Source: Archivesica marissinica (Eukaryota; Mollusca; Bivalvia; Venerida; Vesicomyidae). From it: a DNA stretch of 64,000 bases. Positions 35,745 to 48,751 of this stretch are shown one piece after another (position 1 is the first letter of the stretch; the number at the start of each line of letters is the position of its first letter). The stretch lies in contig CM026401.1 of the NCBI GenBank assembly GCA_014843695.1, forward strand, positions 52,227,320 through 52,291,319, in the 5' to 3' direction. The translations under genes and the position numbers were made by a program. The notes beneath the pieces were generated by a model. That model did not search any database, had not been told where the DNA came from, and saw nothing but the letters and a program-made list of their open reading frames with translations.

Positions 35745-37953
35745 ATCGAAATAAATCGCTGGAAAACAGAATTTCATTCTTTGATAAGAATCGGCAATAT
35801 AGAAAAATAAAACGTAAATTTAAATTGCGTTTCGCTAAACAGGATGGTGAGCGTATTGCTAATTTAGCAAAGACAAGTCCGAAAACATTCTGGAGGAAAG
35901 TTAAAACACAATATAAGAAAAACAGCTTGAACTCTGATAATATTACAATTAGTGACACGTACACTCATTTTAATGGTCTGTATGGCAATATACCAGATAG
36001 GGAACAGGACAGAGCAGAACCATGTATTAATGGTCTGTATGGCAATATACCAGATAGGGAACAGGACAGAGCAGAACCATGTATTAATGATTTGCATGAT
36101 GTCGAACTAGATGCAGACTTTACTGAAACTGAGTTGAAAGCTGCCATTTTTTCGCAAAATAATTCTAAGTCGCCAGGGACAGATCATCTTATAGCTGAGG
36201 TGTTTAAACAGTCTTGTCAGATTATATCTCCATTTCTAGTTAAGTTGTATAATAAAATATTCTCTGACGGTGTATTTCCAGAGAGTTGGGGAGAAGGTAT
36301 CATTGTGCCGATATATAAGGGCGGCAATATAAATGTGGCAAAAATCTACAGGGGTATAACTCTTATTAATATTATGTCGAAAATTTACTCAAAATTGTTA
36401 GTAAATCGTCTCACACTATGGGCTGATAAGCATGACAAATTAATAGATAACCAGTATGGTTTCCAAAAGAACAAATCTACAGTAGATTGCATATTTATAT
36501 TACATGCTCTAATTACCAGAACACTGACAAGTAAGAAAAAACTGTATGTTGCATTTATGGATTGGGAAAAAATGTAGAATTGATCGAGCATGGTTAATGC
36601 AGAAATTATTGAATGAAAACGTCAGTACAAAGTTTAGTATTGCGATAAAATCCATGTATAATAGTGTATAATCGTATGTACGTTATAAATGTACAAGATC
36701 AGATATTATAAACTCACATGTCGTGGTCAAACAGGGGGACCCGGTCAGTAGCCTATTATGTTGTTTTTTTAAATGATATATTGACTACTATAAATAATAA
36801 TATTGATGGTATCTTAAATATTGATGATGTACAAATATTCTTATTGTTGTTCGCTGATGATGCGATAGTCTTTTCCCATAATCCAGCTTCATTGCAGTCA
36901 ATGTTAAATGATATAGAAAATTACTGTCACACATGGGGATTACACCTTAATGTCAATAAAACCAAAGTAATGATTTATGAAAATGGGCGACATACTCGAT
37001 ATCAATTTTTCATCTATAATTCAAACATTGAAATAGTTGAATCATTTAAATACTTGGGTGTACACCTATTCAAAAACGGGAATGGGAACCGTACACAAAA
37101 ACGAGTAGCGCAGCATGCGTCATTTTCAATCCATAACTTGTTTACAATATACAACCAATTAAATATTCCTATCAAACAAAAAATTAAATTGTTTGATTCT
37201 TTGGTGTCTCCTATATTAAATTATGCTGCGGAGATATGGGGTTATCATGAAAGTCCCGACATTGAGGCAATGCATTCCAAATGTTGTAGAAAACTTCTAT
37301 GGGTGAAGCGTTCAACTAACTTAGACGCACTTTATGGAGAATTAGGCAGAACCCCAATGTATATACATAGAAGATTAGTAATGATCAAATATTGGATAAA
37401 ACTACTAACTTTGAATAATCAGTCACTACTGTTTAAAACTTATCATGAACTTAAAACTGATGCAGATAATGGTATTATATACAATAAGTGTAACTGGGCT
37501 TACCACATAAAACATATTCTCGAACAATGTGGGTTAATGTACATATGGCAGAACCAATTTAATATGTTGATAAACTATAATGAGATAAAACAAAGAATAT
37601 TAGATATATATTATCAAAGCTGGTATTCATCTGTTAATAATTCAGGGAGGTTAGAGACATACTGTTTGTTTAAACACTCGTTCAGTTTTGAAAAACATTT
37701 AGAATTTATTAAAGAAGACAGATTTAGAATGGCGTTGATAAAATTCCGAACTTCATCCCATGATTTAGCTATCGAACGTGGAAGATATCAAAACATACCC
37801 AGAAATCAAAGAATATGTATATATTGCAATACAGGCATGATAGAAAGTGAATATCATTTCCTTCTTATATGTCCGAAATTTAGAGATCTTAGACAGAAAT
37901 ATCTAAAACATTATTACTATACATGGCCAACTATTAATAAATTCACTAATTAA
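35745..37953 (+). pseudogene. Broken non-LTR retrotransposon reverse transcriptase embedded in the 42-bp array
   Basis: The 35825-36577 frame (250 codons) holds the inter-domain linker, then KSPGTDH (residues 115-121), a GVFPESW motif, KGGN and YRGITLIN, up to the middle of the reverse-transcriptase fingers and palm. At 36575 the frame is lost where a FEKAFD-like motif is expected. The next frame has TAA at 36669. A further shift in the T run at 36764-36770 separates QGDPVSS from FLNDI. The 36718-37953 frame (411 codons) carries FADD (residues 45-48, the catalytic Asp pair), a thumb-like region and a C-terminal C-X2-C-X9-H-X4-C knuckle. An in-frame 57-bp tandem duplication lies at 35972-36085. 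The endonuclease, 5' end and 3' UTR are missing, and the stop codon seems to come from the satellite itself. The element is inactive; its clade is undetermined. Confidence 0.93.
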
Positions 37954-38036
37954 TTAGTCTAGTGGATTCCGAGTGATGTTGTACATCATGAATAATTAGT
38001 CTAATGGATTTTGATGATGTTGTTCATCAGGAATAA
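37954..38036 (+). repeat. 42-bp minisatellite, last two units
   Basis: ttagtctagtggattccgag, then gaataattagtctaatgga. This continues the array on the far side of the LINE fragment. Confidence 0.88.
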
Positions 38037-38679
38037 TCCTCTTTCCAGTTCAGAGGTATTGCTGCTTATAAAATAGATTTCCTGACTATATGCATTTAGT
38101 ACTGACACAACTAATTAGTATTAGTTATAAAATTAACGTGTTTATAGATTTACGTTTTCACACCACTGACCATCCCGTAAGGCTAGGCAGATCATGCACA
38201 CCTCATTCACCATGTTACACATGTTCACATACCTAATTCCTGACCTATTTATTGCTCAGTAAATTTACAAATGGTAGATTTTAACTGCAAAGTAACTGTC
38301 ATGAAGAACACTCAATATCTAATCAGTTTGCAAATTGAATTCAGAGCGCAAAGTAAATTGAGGCAGTATTTACTAAAACAAGAAGTATACAAATTGTTAA
38401 TGACATTCGTACACACGCAAAATCCCGTGGGAACACGTGATTGAATTTGGCGGGAAGATGTATTATTCAGAGCAACAGGAGCGGCACCGGCGAACGTGTC
38501 AATTATGTCAATTCATTTGAATACCGATTATGGGTATTTCTGGGTTTACCATTATGCAGTTCTACATAATTCGTTTGTTCTGGTGTCTACGCGTATGCTA
38601 AACACGATATAGCAGACGCGCGAGATTTATTCCGTGATATTTGCATAGCGTCATGCTACATAGCACAACAGCAATAGTG
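38037..38679. other. No recognisable feature
   Basis: Low-copy DNA between the 42-bp array and a SINE-A. No open frame of note. Confidence 0.6.
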
Positions 38680-38692
38680 ACAACAAAATAGT

Positions 38693-38988
38693 CACAGACG
38701 GATCTGTTGTCCAGTGGTTAACACGTTGGACTGGTAATCCAGGAATTGCAGGTTCGATCCCCCGTCGGACCATAATAAAATTAACAATCTTTCAGATGGG
38801 ACGGTAAACCGAGGTCTCGTGTCGGTGCTTTACAGCATGCACGTAAATGAACCAGGGGAGACTAAGGAATCTCTGTCTGTATCATTGCACTATCCTCCAA
38901 AATATAAAATGGCTACTCTCTTCAGGAGGCGTCACTCGCATGGGCAACCGGTAGCGACGATAAATAAACGTAAAACACACACACACAC
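38693..38988 (+). mobile_element. SINE-A with 13-bp target-site duplication
   Basis: A well preserved copy. A box tgtccagtggt is at 38708-38718; the anticodon loop ctggtaa at 38731-38737 gives GGT (Thr); the B box ggttcgatccc is at 38751-38761. The body contains ggtaaaccgaggtctcgtgt and the tail gggcaaccggtagcgacga, followed by a CA run (38975-38990). acaacaaaatagt lies at 38680-38692 and at 38989-39001. Confidence 0.95.
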
Positions 38989-39001
38989 ACAACAAAATAG
39001 T

Positions 39002-42000
39002 TAGTGTTTGTGAACACGTGTGACTGCACATCCATGGAGCACATATTTGGAAACATATACATTCCAAATAGACCCTGCTTGGTATACCATACACATGTAT
39101 TCCAATTCCCATATGTGTGGAATAATGGCAACAGTATATGCACCATGTCAAAGTACATGTATATCAACATAAAAGTGATACATTGTACAATTAAATTGAT
39201 ACATTTTATGTAAATTATGTTCATATTATCCATCTCTATAAATATTTAAATTTCATGTACAATAAAAGTCTATGTTATGTTAACAAAGGTGTTGAATGAG
39301 GCAAATAGAGTGTACTACAGTTCAACATCGTGCACATACAGAGCACATCGCATTCAAGAACACACGCGTGTCTAAGATTTCATCCTGGTTACATAATTAA
39401 ATTCAAATTACTTTAAGCTGTTATGTGGGTCACGTGTCTTTGTTTATTGTTTTACAGCTACCATTATATATGTGGTGTATTCTACAAGCATGCTTGACTG
39501 TGTTACACAACTTGGATATCAAAAAGTATGTATATAGTATAAAGCACAATTGTCAACAGTGGTGTCAATTGATATATATAGTTATATAATTTAAAGAAAA
39601 ATATTTGTTATTATGCAAAAAAAAACAACACTATATTCTAATACCATGTATTATAATACACACATTTTCTCAAAATTCACGATGCTTATGGCGATGAACA
39701 TGTTATAGAAATAAAAATGAGAAAGTGTCGATATTTGTTTTTCCTTTTATCACATAGGAACATATGCTTTGCTATTTTTATCTTTCAGCAGATGTCAACT
39801 TGATTAGTGTTCTTGCTTGAGTAGGCAGAACACCAATGTCGGCCAATTTGAAGCCCGATTGGATCAGTGTTTGTTGTTGTGTTGTGCTTATATAATGAAT
39901 ATGCTATTTTCTCTAATTTTTGTTCTCTTATGGTGATTTTCTATTTTGAATCAGGCTAGATTGTGACTATGGTTACTCCATTAAATGTTAAAATAAACCA
40001 ATAGGAGACATCAAAGGATACATACTGGTCTCTTTGTGTCTTGTGTCATCTACAAAATCCAGTCATTTACAGAGGAACAAACAGCTAATAACATTCAAAT
40101 ACTTCATCAACTGTGTTCATTGCCCTTTGACAGAGAGCTCACAGCTCACCCTCACCTGGTTAGAGGGAGGTGGTTGGACATCTATTATTGCCACTGCTGG
40201 GGTCATAACATAGGGCAGAGTCATTGGCCTAGAGAAAGGCTCAAATACAGCAAGAGGCAAGTGGGCTCATCAAGTCTCCCTTGCTGCTCTTTGTATTTTA
40301 CAACGACAAGCCGAATGACCAATACAAGAATGATAAGAATAGCCCATTGGAAATGAATGATTTGACAGTCAAAAGCACAGCCAGTTTGCTTACTGGCAGA
40401 CAGTGATCGAGCTTGAGAGACTACTGATGATGCTTCTGAAAGCCCAACGAGAAGGCTACTAGCCTCTGTATCTTGAGGCCTTGAGATGAATAGTTCCCTG
40501 GATGTTGCAGGTGATTAAATCTGCGATATATCGAAACTAGGTGTCATTCACTTCTTTCCAGTGCAGTAAATTTACATATTTGTTTTTAATAGTTATATAT
40601 ACACATGTACTCTGTTATGAATTGTATTGCATTGTAGGTCTAATGCTAGTAGTTGGAAGTTAATTTCATGATCCGTGTATTTGTACATGCCAATACTAAT
40701 GGATAACACAGTCAATATCGTAATGCTTTTAGCTTCGAGCACTAATGATTGCACAATATTCAAATGCATATCAAAATGATATATACAAAGTATCACAATA
40801 CTCATAGAAATGTTCATACCCCGTTTTCACAATATAGGAAGCAACGTATTTGGTAAAAGCATCATAGCCATGCTTCAGTCATATGCTACATCCCTTTCAG
40901 CTGTTGCTTTGTATGGTGGTATGGGGCTATAAAAAGGGACACTCAAATAAAAGAGGGGCATGTGGTCAAAAGTGCTGCCTGTCCGTTTTTTCCTGCATCT
41001 GCATCACATTGGCCAACCACATGCAAATAAATACGCTTCTCTCCAAAAGTGCACATCATTTTACCCATCAGCTCCACTCTATTGAAGGGTAGAACATAAA
41101 CCGCTGGTATTACACGACATTGTCAATCAATACCGTGTGTTGATGTTCGATTGAATAGATATATCGTAGCATATATATCCACCTTAATTTCCCATTGGCC
41201 ATGACATAAATAAATTCAGAGGAGGGCTATCATGAAACAATTGGCTATAGGAAAATAGAACTAAAGTTTATTGTCATATTACGTTAGAGAGATAACCAAT
41301 AAAAAGAATCCGCATCGATTAAGATGACAATTTCGGGATTGTACAATTTACTCTACCTACGCTCATGAATGCTTCCGATAATTTCAAATCGAGACAATTC
41401 CGTGACCTTCAATTCGAAGAATTAATTGTCTGACGCTCATGTCTTTGATCTGCGTATTTTTTCTAAGAACGGGAAGTATGACATGGCTGGGAATCTCACT
41501 GACATGCATCAGAATTAAGTGTTGGCCAATGACCAATTTTAGATAAAAGACAGGGGATTATTTATTGGAAAGCAATAAGCATATGTTGTTAACTTAGTGC
41601 GTAGGAGGAAATCCAGAGACAGCGATAAAACTCGACAATGTATTAGTATGCCAGTCGGATCCTAAAAAGCAACATTATATCATTAAAGGATGTCTTATGG
41701 TAAAATGTACAAGATATTTAAAGAATATAAATTCCAATGACTGTATGCTTAAAAATAATCCAAATATTCTGACAGAAACTCAAAAAAAATCATATAAATA
41801 GAACACCATCGTATTGTTTGGCAATATTAAACTGAGACATTTGCATATTCCGTGAACTTACTTCGTTAATAATCGGATTTCCGAAGTAAAATATGAGCTT
41901 TAGATTATGGTACACTTACTTACTGACTTGATTCAAATATTAACGGTAAAAAACTAACGCATGTCCTGGTCGTAGTTCACGGAAACTTACGAAGGCTTTG

Positions 42001-43507
42001 GTGGAGATTAATGAGTCTCAGTTTAATGTTGCCAAGTAATATACGCGAATTGTTTATCAATAAACATATGTACACAATGCTTAATGCGCACACAAACGCA
42101 ACAGAGTATGTTGCAACGACTGGTATTAGATGTGTGTCCTGATTGTCGATAGAGGGCGATACGTTCCGAATGGAGTTCCGGTTATAAACACTGTATCAGC
42201 TTTTGTGTGCGCTACCATCATCTCTTTCCCTTGCATTTCGTTTCGGCAAGTTATGATGATCGGTATACATTAATTAATAGCTGCATGGTTATGTCAGTTC
42301 TTATGACCATTATTGTACACTTGTACTACTTTGTATATATGTATGTTTATATGTGTCCCTGTAAAACGTGTAATTGTATATTATGTATGTTCACTTGTGC
42401 TCTTCATGTATATGGAGGTAATAAAAGGATTATATGTTGCAAAACCACAGCGTTTACTGACTTAAAATATTTATTCAAATTATAATGGAAGAATGTCAGG
42501 TAGCATCGCTAATTGAACATACAATTTCAAAGTCTGTAATAGTTATATTACATAGTTACGATATACTGTCGCTTTACAGATGCATCTGGAATAGCCTACC
42601 AACGTACACAATGCCATCGTAATGTAGGTTTATTGTCATAATACAGACTTACGACGCAACGTATTACATGCTGAGCTAGTTCAAATGTTCAACACAAAAC
42701 GTGTAGGCAGAAATAGTCCGGCCAACTTTCCATTGCAAATGTTGCTTTATATGTTGTTCAGTTAATGGGCTTATGTCATTGTGTACTATATTTATCGCCA
42801 GACGTATCTTGGTTTCGTTCAATGGCAGTTGCTTTATCTATTATGATGCACTCAATGTAGTCCGGTTTCAATGAACATGCACTTAGATATACTTCCGACT
42901 GGTACAACGGTTTGGTCTAATCTATTGATGAAGAGCTGATTGCCGCGTACTGCCACTGAGAGTGCGAACAATTCGGTCTGCGAAAGGACTCAAAATGGCA
43001 GATATTCAAAATGGCCGCTAAAGTCTGTTTTTGAACCTTTACTTAAATCGTTATACACAATTTGATTATTTATAGGTAATTCATACTCTAACTACTGTGG
43101 AAACCTCGTTCAAAGAAAGTGTTACAATTTCGAGCAACATAACGAGAACATTTCAATATGGCCAAAATTCAAGATGACCAACCAAAAATGGAAAAACTTA
43201 TATATTTAGTATATTTTAAAAAAATGTTAATGAGTATTTATTGTAAAAGGTAGTGGAGAGAATTCAATAAGCTTTTAGCTTTCATTTCAATCCACTTGTA
43301 TTTATTGTGTACATAAGTATATATAGTAAATTCTGCTATATAATGTCGAATAAATATGTTTAACCCAAAAGTAACAAGTTATAAAGAATATTTATAAACG
43401 TTCCATGTAAATGTTCCAAAATTACGACTACCGCGTGTATATTGTGTTGCTATTTTCATCATAAAGTTATCCCTTCTTAATGATAGATAAAAGTACGAAA
43501 TATGGAT
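39002..43507. other. 4.5 kb without recognisable gene or repeat
   Basis: The longest stretch with no repeat and no family I know. Plus frames at 40036-40356 (106 codons) and 42207-42485 (92 codons) show no domain. A TATA-like ctataaaaaggg at about 40928, followed by caaataaaag, could mark a promoter or a decayed LTR, but there is no supporting structure. Confidence 0.45.
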
Positions 43508-43668
43508 GGTGACATTCGCTATTTCATAAGTTCATGATACTATACGAATTCACAATCTTAGCTTCACGAATTCACGATTTCACAGTTTCTGCTACATAAC
43601 TTCATGATTTCGCAAAAGTCGAAATCGTGAATTCGTGAAGTTGAAATGATAAAAAGGCGAATGTCACC
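43508..43668. mobile_element. Fold-back MITE, 161 bp
   Basis: Terminal inverted repeats ggtgacattcgc (43508-43519) and gcgaatgtcacc (43657-43668) match perfectly. Inside them lies a second perfect 20-bp inverted repeat, cttcacgaattcacgatttc (43562-43581) with its complement at 43621-43640. No clear target duplication is seen. It has the form of a non-autonomous DNA transposon; superfamily not assigned. Confidence 0.75.
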
Positions 43669-43895
43669 ACAAGACTATCGTATAAATGCGACCTTATCTT
43701 TCTTCAGAATAGTCTTCAACGATATGGGAATATCCCTCCCTACCTAATTGATTGAATTCAGATATCGAGTTTCTTGTATCTATTAATTTTTCTATGACTT
43801 TTGTTACATAATCTTTATTTCTATCGATTATCCAAACACCAAGACAGTAGGAACTGGAGCGACACGAGCGATCAAAATCTAACACATTGCTAGAA

Positions 43896-44560
43896 GTTCA
43901 TTGTGTCACACAAGCGCTAGAGATGCATTGTGTCACACACGCGCTAGAGAGCCATTGTGTCACACACGCGCTAGATATCCATTGTGTCACGCACACGCTA
44001 GAGATTCATTGTGTCACATACGCGCTAGAGATGCTTGTATCACACAAGCACTAGAGATTCATTGTGTCATACACGCGCTAGAGATTCATTGTGTCACGCA
44101 CGTGCTAGAGATCCATTGTGTCACACACGCACTAGAGATGCATTGTATCAGACAAGCGCTAGAGATTCATTGTGTCACATACGCGCTAGAGATCCATTGT
44201 GTCACACACGCGCTAGAGATTCATTGTGTCAGACATGCACTAGAGATGCATTGTATCACACAAGCGCTAGAGATTCATTGTGTCACACACGCGCTAGAGA
44301 TCCATTGTATCACACAAGCGCTAGAGGTGCATTGTATCAGACAAGCGCTAGAGATTCATTGTGTCACATACGCGCTAGAGATCCATTGTGTCACACACGC
44401 GCTAGAGATTCATTGTGTCAGACATGCACTAGAGATGCATTGTATCACACAAGCGCTAGAGATTCATTGTGTCACACACGCGCTAGAGATCCATTGTATC
44501 ACACAAGCGCTAGAGGTGCATTGTATCAGACAAGCGCTAGAGATTCATTGTGTCACATAC
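43896..44560 (+). repeat. 27-bp minisatellite
   Basis: About 25 units of cattgtgtcacacacgcgct, agagatt. A seven-unit, 189-bp higher-order repeat is present (44164-44352 and 44353-44541). Two forward frames are open because the period is divisible by 3, giving nine-residue peptide repeats in frames of 202 and 260 codons that run on into the next array. No start context, splice site or codon bias supports a gene. Confidence 0.96.
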
Positions 44561-47500
44561 GCGGTGTTCATATACCCCATAGGGAGCGCTATGCGGGAGG
44601 TAGGTTTTCATATATCACCTGGGGATCGCTATGCTGGAGATAAGTGTTCATATAGCCCCTGGAGATCGCTATGCTGGAGATAAGTGTCCATATAGCCCCT
44701 GTGGAGCGCTATGCGGGAGAAACGTGTTCATATAGCCCCTGGGGAGCGCTATGCGGGAGATAAGTGTTCATATAGCCCCTGGGGATCGCTATGCTGGAGA
44801 TAAGTGTTCATATAGCCCCTGGGGAGCGCTATGCGGGAGGTAAGTGTTCATATAGCCCCTGGGGATCGCTATGCTGTAGATAAGTGTTCATATAGCCCCT
44901 GGGGAGCGCTACATGGAGATAAGTATTCATATAGCCCCTGGGGATCGCTATGCGGGAGATAAGTATTCATATAGCACATGGGGATCGCTATGCGGGAGAT
45001 AAGTATTCATATAGCCCCTGGGGATCGCTATGCGGGAGATAAGTGTTCATATAGCCCCTGGGGAGCGCTACATGGGATAAGTATTCATATAGCCCCTGGG
45101 GATCGCTATGCGGGAGATAAGTATTCATACAGCACCTGGGGATCGCTATGCGGGAGTTAAGTATTCATATAGCCCCTGGGGATCGCTATGCGGGAGATAA
45201 GTGTTCATATAGCCCCTGGGGAGCGCTACATGGGGATAAGTATTCATATAGCCCCTGGGGATCGCTATGCGGGAGATAAGTATTCATATAGCACCTGGGG
45301 ATCGCTATGCGGGAGATAAGTATTCATATAGCACCTGGGGATCGCTATGCTGGAGGTAAGTATTCATATAGCACCTGGGGATCGCTATGTTGGAGGTAGG
45401 TATTCATATAGCATCTGGGGATCGCTATGCTGGAGGTAAGTATTCATATAGCACCTGGGGATCGCTATGCGGGAGGTAAGTATTCATATAGCACCTGGGG
45501 ATCGCTATGTGGGAGATAAGTATTCATATAGCACCTGGGGATCGCTACGCTGGAGATAAGTGTTCATATAGCCCCTGGGGATCGCTATGCTGGAGATAAG
45601 TGTTCATATAGCCCCTGGGGATCGCTATGCTGGAGATAAGTGTTCATATAGCCCCTGGGGAGCGCTATGCGAGAGATAAGTATTCATATAGCCCCTGGGG
45701 AGCACTACGCTGGAGATAAGTATTCATATAGCCCCTGGGGAGCGCTATGCGGGGGATAAGTGTTCATATAGCCCATGGGGAGAGCTATGCTGGAGAAAAG
45801 TGTTCATATAGCCCCTGGGGAGCGCTACACGGAGATAAGTGTTCATATAGCCCCTGGGTATCGCTATGCTGGAGATAAGTGTTCATATATCCACTGGGTA
45901 TCGCTATGCTGGAGATAAGTGTTCATATAGCCCCTGGGTATCGCTATGCTGGAGATAAGTGTTCATATAGCCCCTGGGGAGCGCTATGCGGGAGATAAGT
46001 GTTCATATAGCCCCTGGGTATCGCTATGCTGGAGATAAGTGTTCATATAGCCCATGGGGAGCGCTATGCTGGAGATAAGTGTTCATATAGCCCCTGGGGA
46101 GCGCTATGCGGGAGATAAGTGTTCATATAGACCCTGGGGAGCGCTATGCTGGAGATAAGTGTTCATATAGCCCCTGGGTATCGCTATGCTGGAGATAAGT
46201 GTTCATATAGCCCCTGGGGAGCGCTATGCGGGAGATAAGTGTTCATATAGCACCTGGGGATCGCTACGCTGGAGATAAGTGTTCATATAGCCCTTGGGGA
46301 TCGCTATGCTGGAGATAAGTGTTCATATAGCCCCTGGGGATCGCTATGCTGGAGATAAGTGTTCATATAGCCCCTGGGGAGCGCTATGCGAGAGATAAGT
46401 ATTCATATAGCCCCTGGGGAGCGCTACGCTGGAGATAAGTGTTCATATAGCCCCTGGGGATCGCTATGCTGGAGATAAGTGTTCATATAGCCCCTGGGGA
46501 TCGCTATGCTGGAGATAAGTGTTCATATAGCCCCTGGGGAGCGCTATGCGAGAGATAAGTATTCATATAGCCCCTGGGGAGCGCTATGCGGGAGATAAGT
46601 GTTCATATTGCCCATGGGGAGAGCTATGCTGGAGAAAGGTGTTCATATAGCCCCTGGGGAGCGCTACACGGAGATAAGTGTTCATATAGCCCCTGGGTAT
46701 CGCTATGCTGGAGATAAGTGTTCATATAGCCCCTGGAGATCGCTATGCTGGAGATAAGTGTTCATATAGCCCCTGGGTATCGCTATGCTGGAGATAAGTG
46801 TTCATATAGCCCCTGGGGAGCGCTATGCGGGAGATAAGTGTTCATATAGCCCCTGGGTATCGCTATGCTGGAGATAAGTGTTCATATAGCCCATGGGGAG
46901 CGCTATGCTGGAGATAAGTGTTCATATAGCCCCTGGGGAGCGCTATGCGGGAGATAAGTGTTCATATAGACCCTGGGGAGCGCTATGCTGGAGATAATTG
47001 TTCATATAGCCCCTGGGTATCGCTATGCTGGAGATAAGTGTTCATATAGCCCCTGGGGAGCGCTATGCGGGAGATAAGTGTTCATAGGGCCCCCCTGGGT
47101 ATCGCTATGCGGGAGATAAGTGTTCATATAGCCCCTGGGGAGCGCTACGCTGGAGATAAGTGTTCATATAGCCCCTGGGGATCGCTATGCTGGAGATAAG
47201 TGTTCATATAGCCCCTGGGGATCGCTATGCTGGAGATAAGTGTTCATATAGCCCCTGGGGAGCGCTATGCGAGAGATAAGTATTCATATAGCCCCTGGGG
47301 AGCGCTATGCGGGAGATAAGTGTTCATATTGCCCATGGGGAGAGCTATGCTGGAGAAAGGTGTTCATATAGCCCCTGGGGAGCGCTACACGGAGATAAGT
47401 GTTCATATAGCCCCTGGGTATCGCTATGCTGGAGATAAGTGTTCATATAGCCCCTGGGGATCGCTATGCTGGAGATAAGTGTTCATATAGCCCCTGGGTA

Positions 47501-48000
47501 TCGCTATGCTGGAGATAAGTGTTCATATAGCCCCTGGGGAGCGCTATGCGGGAGATAAGTGTTCATATAGCCCCTGGGTATCGCTATGCTGGAGATAAGT
47601 GTTCATATAGCCCATGGGGAGCGCTATGCTGGAGATAAGTGTTCATATAGCCCCTGGGGAGCGCTATGCGGGAGATAAGTGTTCATATAGACCCTGGGGA
47701 GCGCTATGCTGGAGATAATTGTTCATATAGCCCCTGTGTATCGCTATGCTGGAGATAAGTGTTCATATAGCCCCTGGGGAGCGCTATGCGGGAGATAAGT
47801 GTTCATAGGGCCCCCCTGGGTATCGCTATGCGGGAGATAAGTGTTCATATAGCCCCTGGGGAGCGCTATGCGGGAGATAAGTGTTCATATAGCCCCTGGG
47901 TATTGCTATGTGGGAGATAAGTGTTCATATAGCCCCTGGGGAGCGCTATGCGGGAGATAAGTGTTCATATAGCCCCCGGGGAGCGCTACACGGAGAGGGG
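44561..48000 (+). repeat. 40-bp minisatellite, 3.4 kb
   Basis: About 86 units of tgttcatatagcccctgggg, (a/t)(t/g)cgctatgctggagataag. Rare variants recur 731 bp apart: tcatattgcccatgg near 46601 and 47332, tcatagggcccccc near 47082 and 47813. The array abuts the 27-bp array without spacer. Confidence 0.97.
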
Positions 48001-48751
48001 GCGTTATGCTGTCTCACTCTGAACTGTTATATTCTGCTGCTAATTTCACTTTTGCATATCATAAAACACCCTGAATAAGATGGCATAAATGAAACAGTAT
48101 ATTGCATTAATTACGAGAACACAGCATTCAGTAATATCATTCACTGGGAATGTATCGAATCAGTTGCAATCTGCCGCAATTGCCTGCAAAACCAAATCCA
48201 ATATTCGTTTTCATCTTTTTCGTAGCTTCCCCCATCTAGTTGACTGTGATAGACATTTCTTACCTTTTGGCAACGACCAGATTTCCTTCATTGATCAAAT
48301 TATTTCACCCCGGATACTCCTTAGCTGATTCATATAATGTCTTGTATTCCACGGGCTATATAAGATTATTGACGTTCAAATTAACGGACAAAAAGAGTTT
48401 CCATTGTGATACACGCGCAGTGTTGTTGAATAGATATCACGTGACACTTCAACAACTGTCACGTGACTTCTCGAGAAGAATAAGTAGCAGGTTTCTATAG
48501 AAAACATGGCATAATTCATATAACTGGAGACCAGCAACTGGTGTTCAAGAAAATCTTTGGACAAAAACGGGATATTCCTGACAGTTTATCGAGGTCTAAT
48601 TAAAAAGAGTGAAGCAGAAGGTTAGTGTATTTCTAATTGCCTGAGATATGCAGAATTATTATTTTAGAGTGGGTTTATTCCAAGCAGAATTAAATTGTTA
48701 AAATATTTAATATATATTAAGTAGTACACTGAATGCGCCTGAAAATATACA
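48001..48751. other. Low-copy DNA, no recognised gene
   Basis: A plus frame at 48089-48328 (79 codons) and overlapping frames have no recognised domain. Nothing else is seen. Confidence 0.5.

Noticed and set aside
38693..38770. Functional tRNA-Thr gene
   Set aside because: A and B boxes and the anticodon arm are good, but the acceptor stem cannot be closed, a conserved SINE body follows, and a target-site duplication brackets the whole unit. The same applies to the other tRNA-like heads.
43901..44683. A 260-codon frame with a nine-residue repeat resembling a repetitive secreted or structural protein
   Set aside because: Two overlapping frames are equally open owing to a 27-bp stop-free unit, there is no signal peptide, and the frame simply runs into the next satellite.
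43896..48000. CRISPR-like array
   Set aside because: There are no unique spacers between repeats, units are directly contiguous, no cas genes occur, and the surroundings are eukaryotic retroelements.
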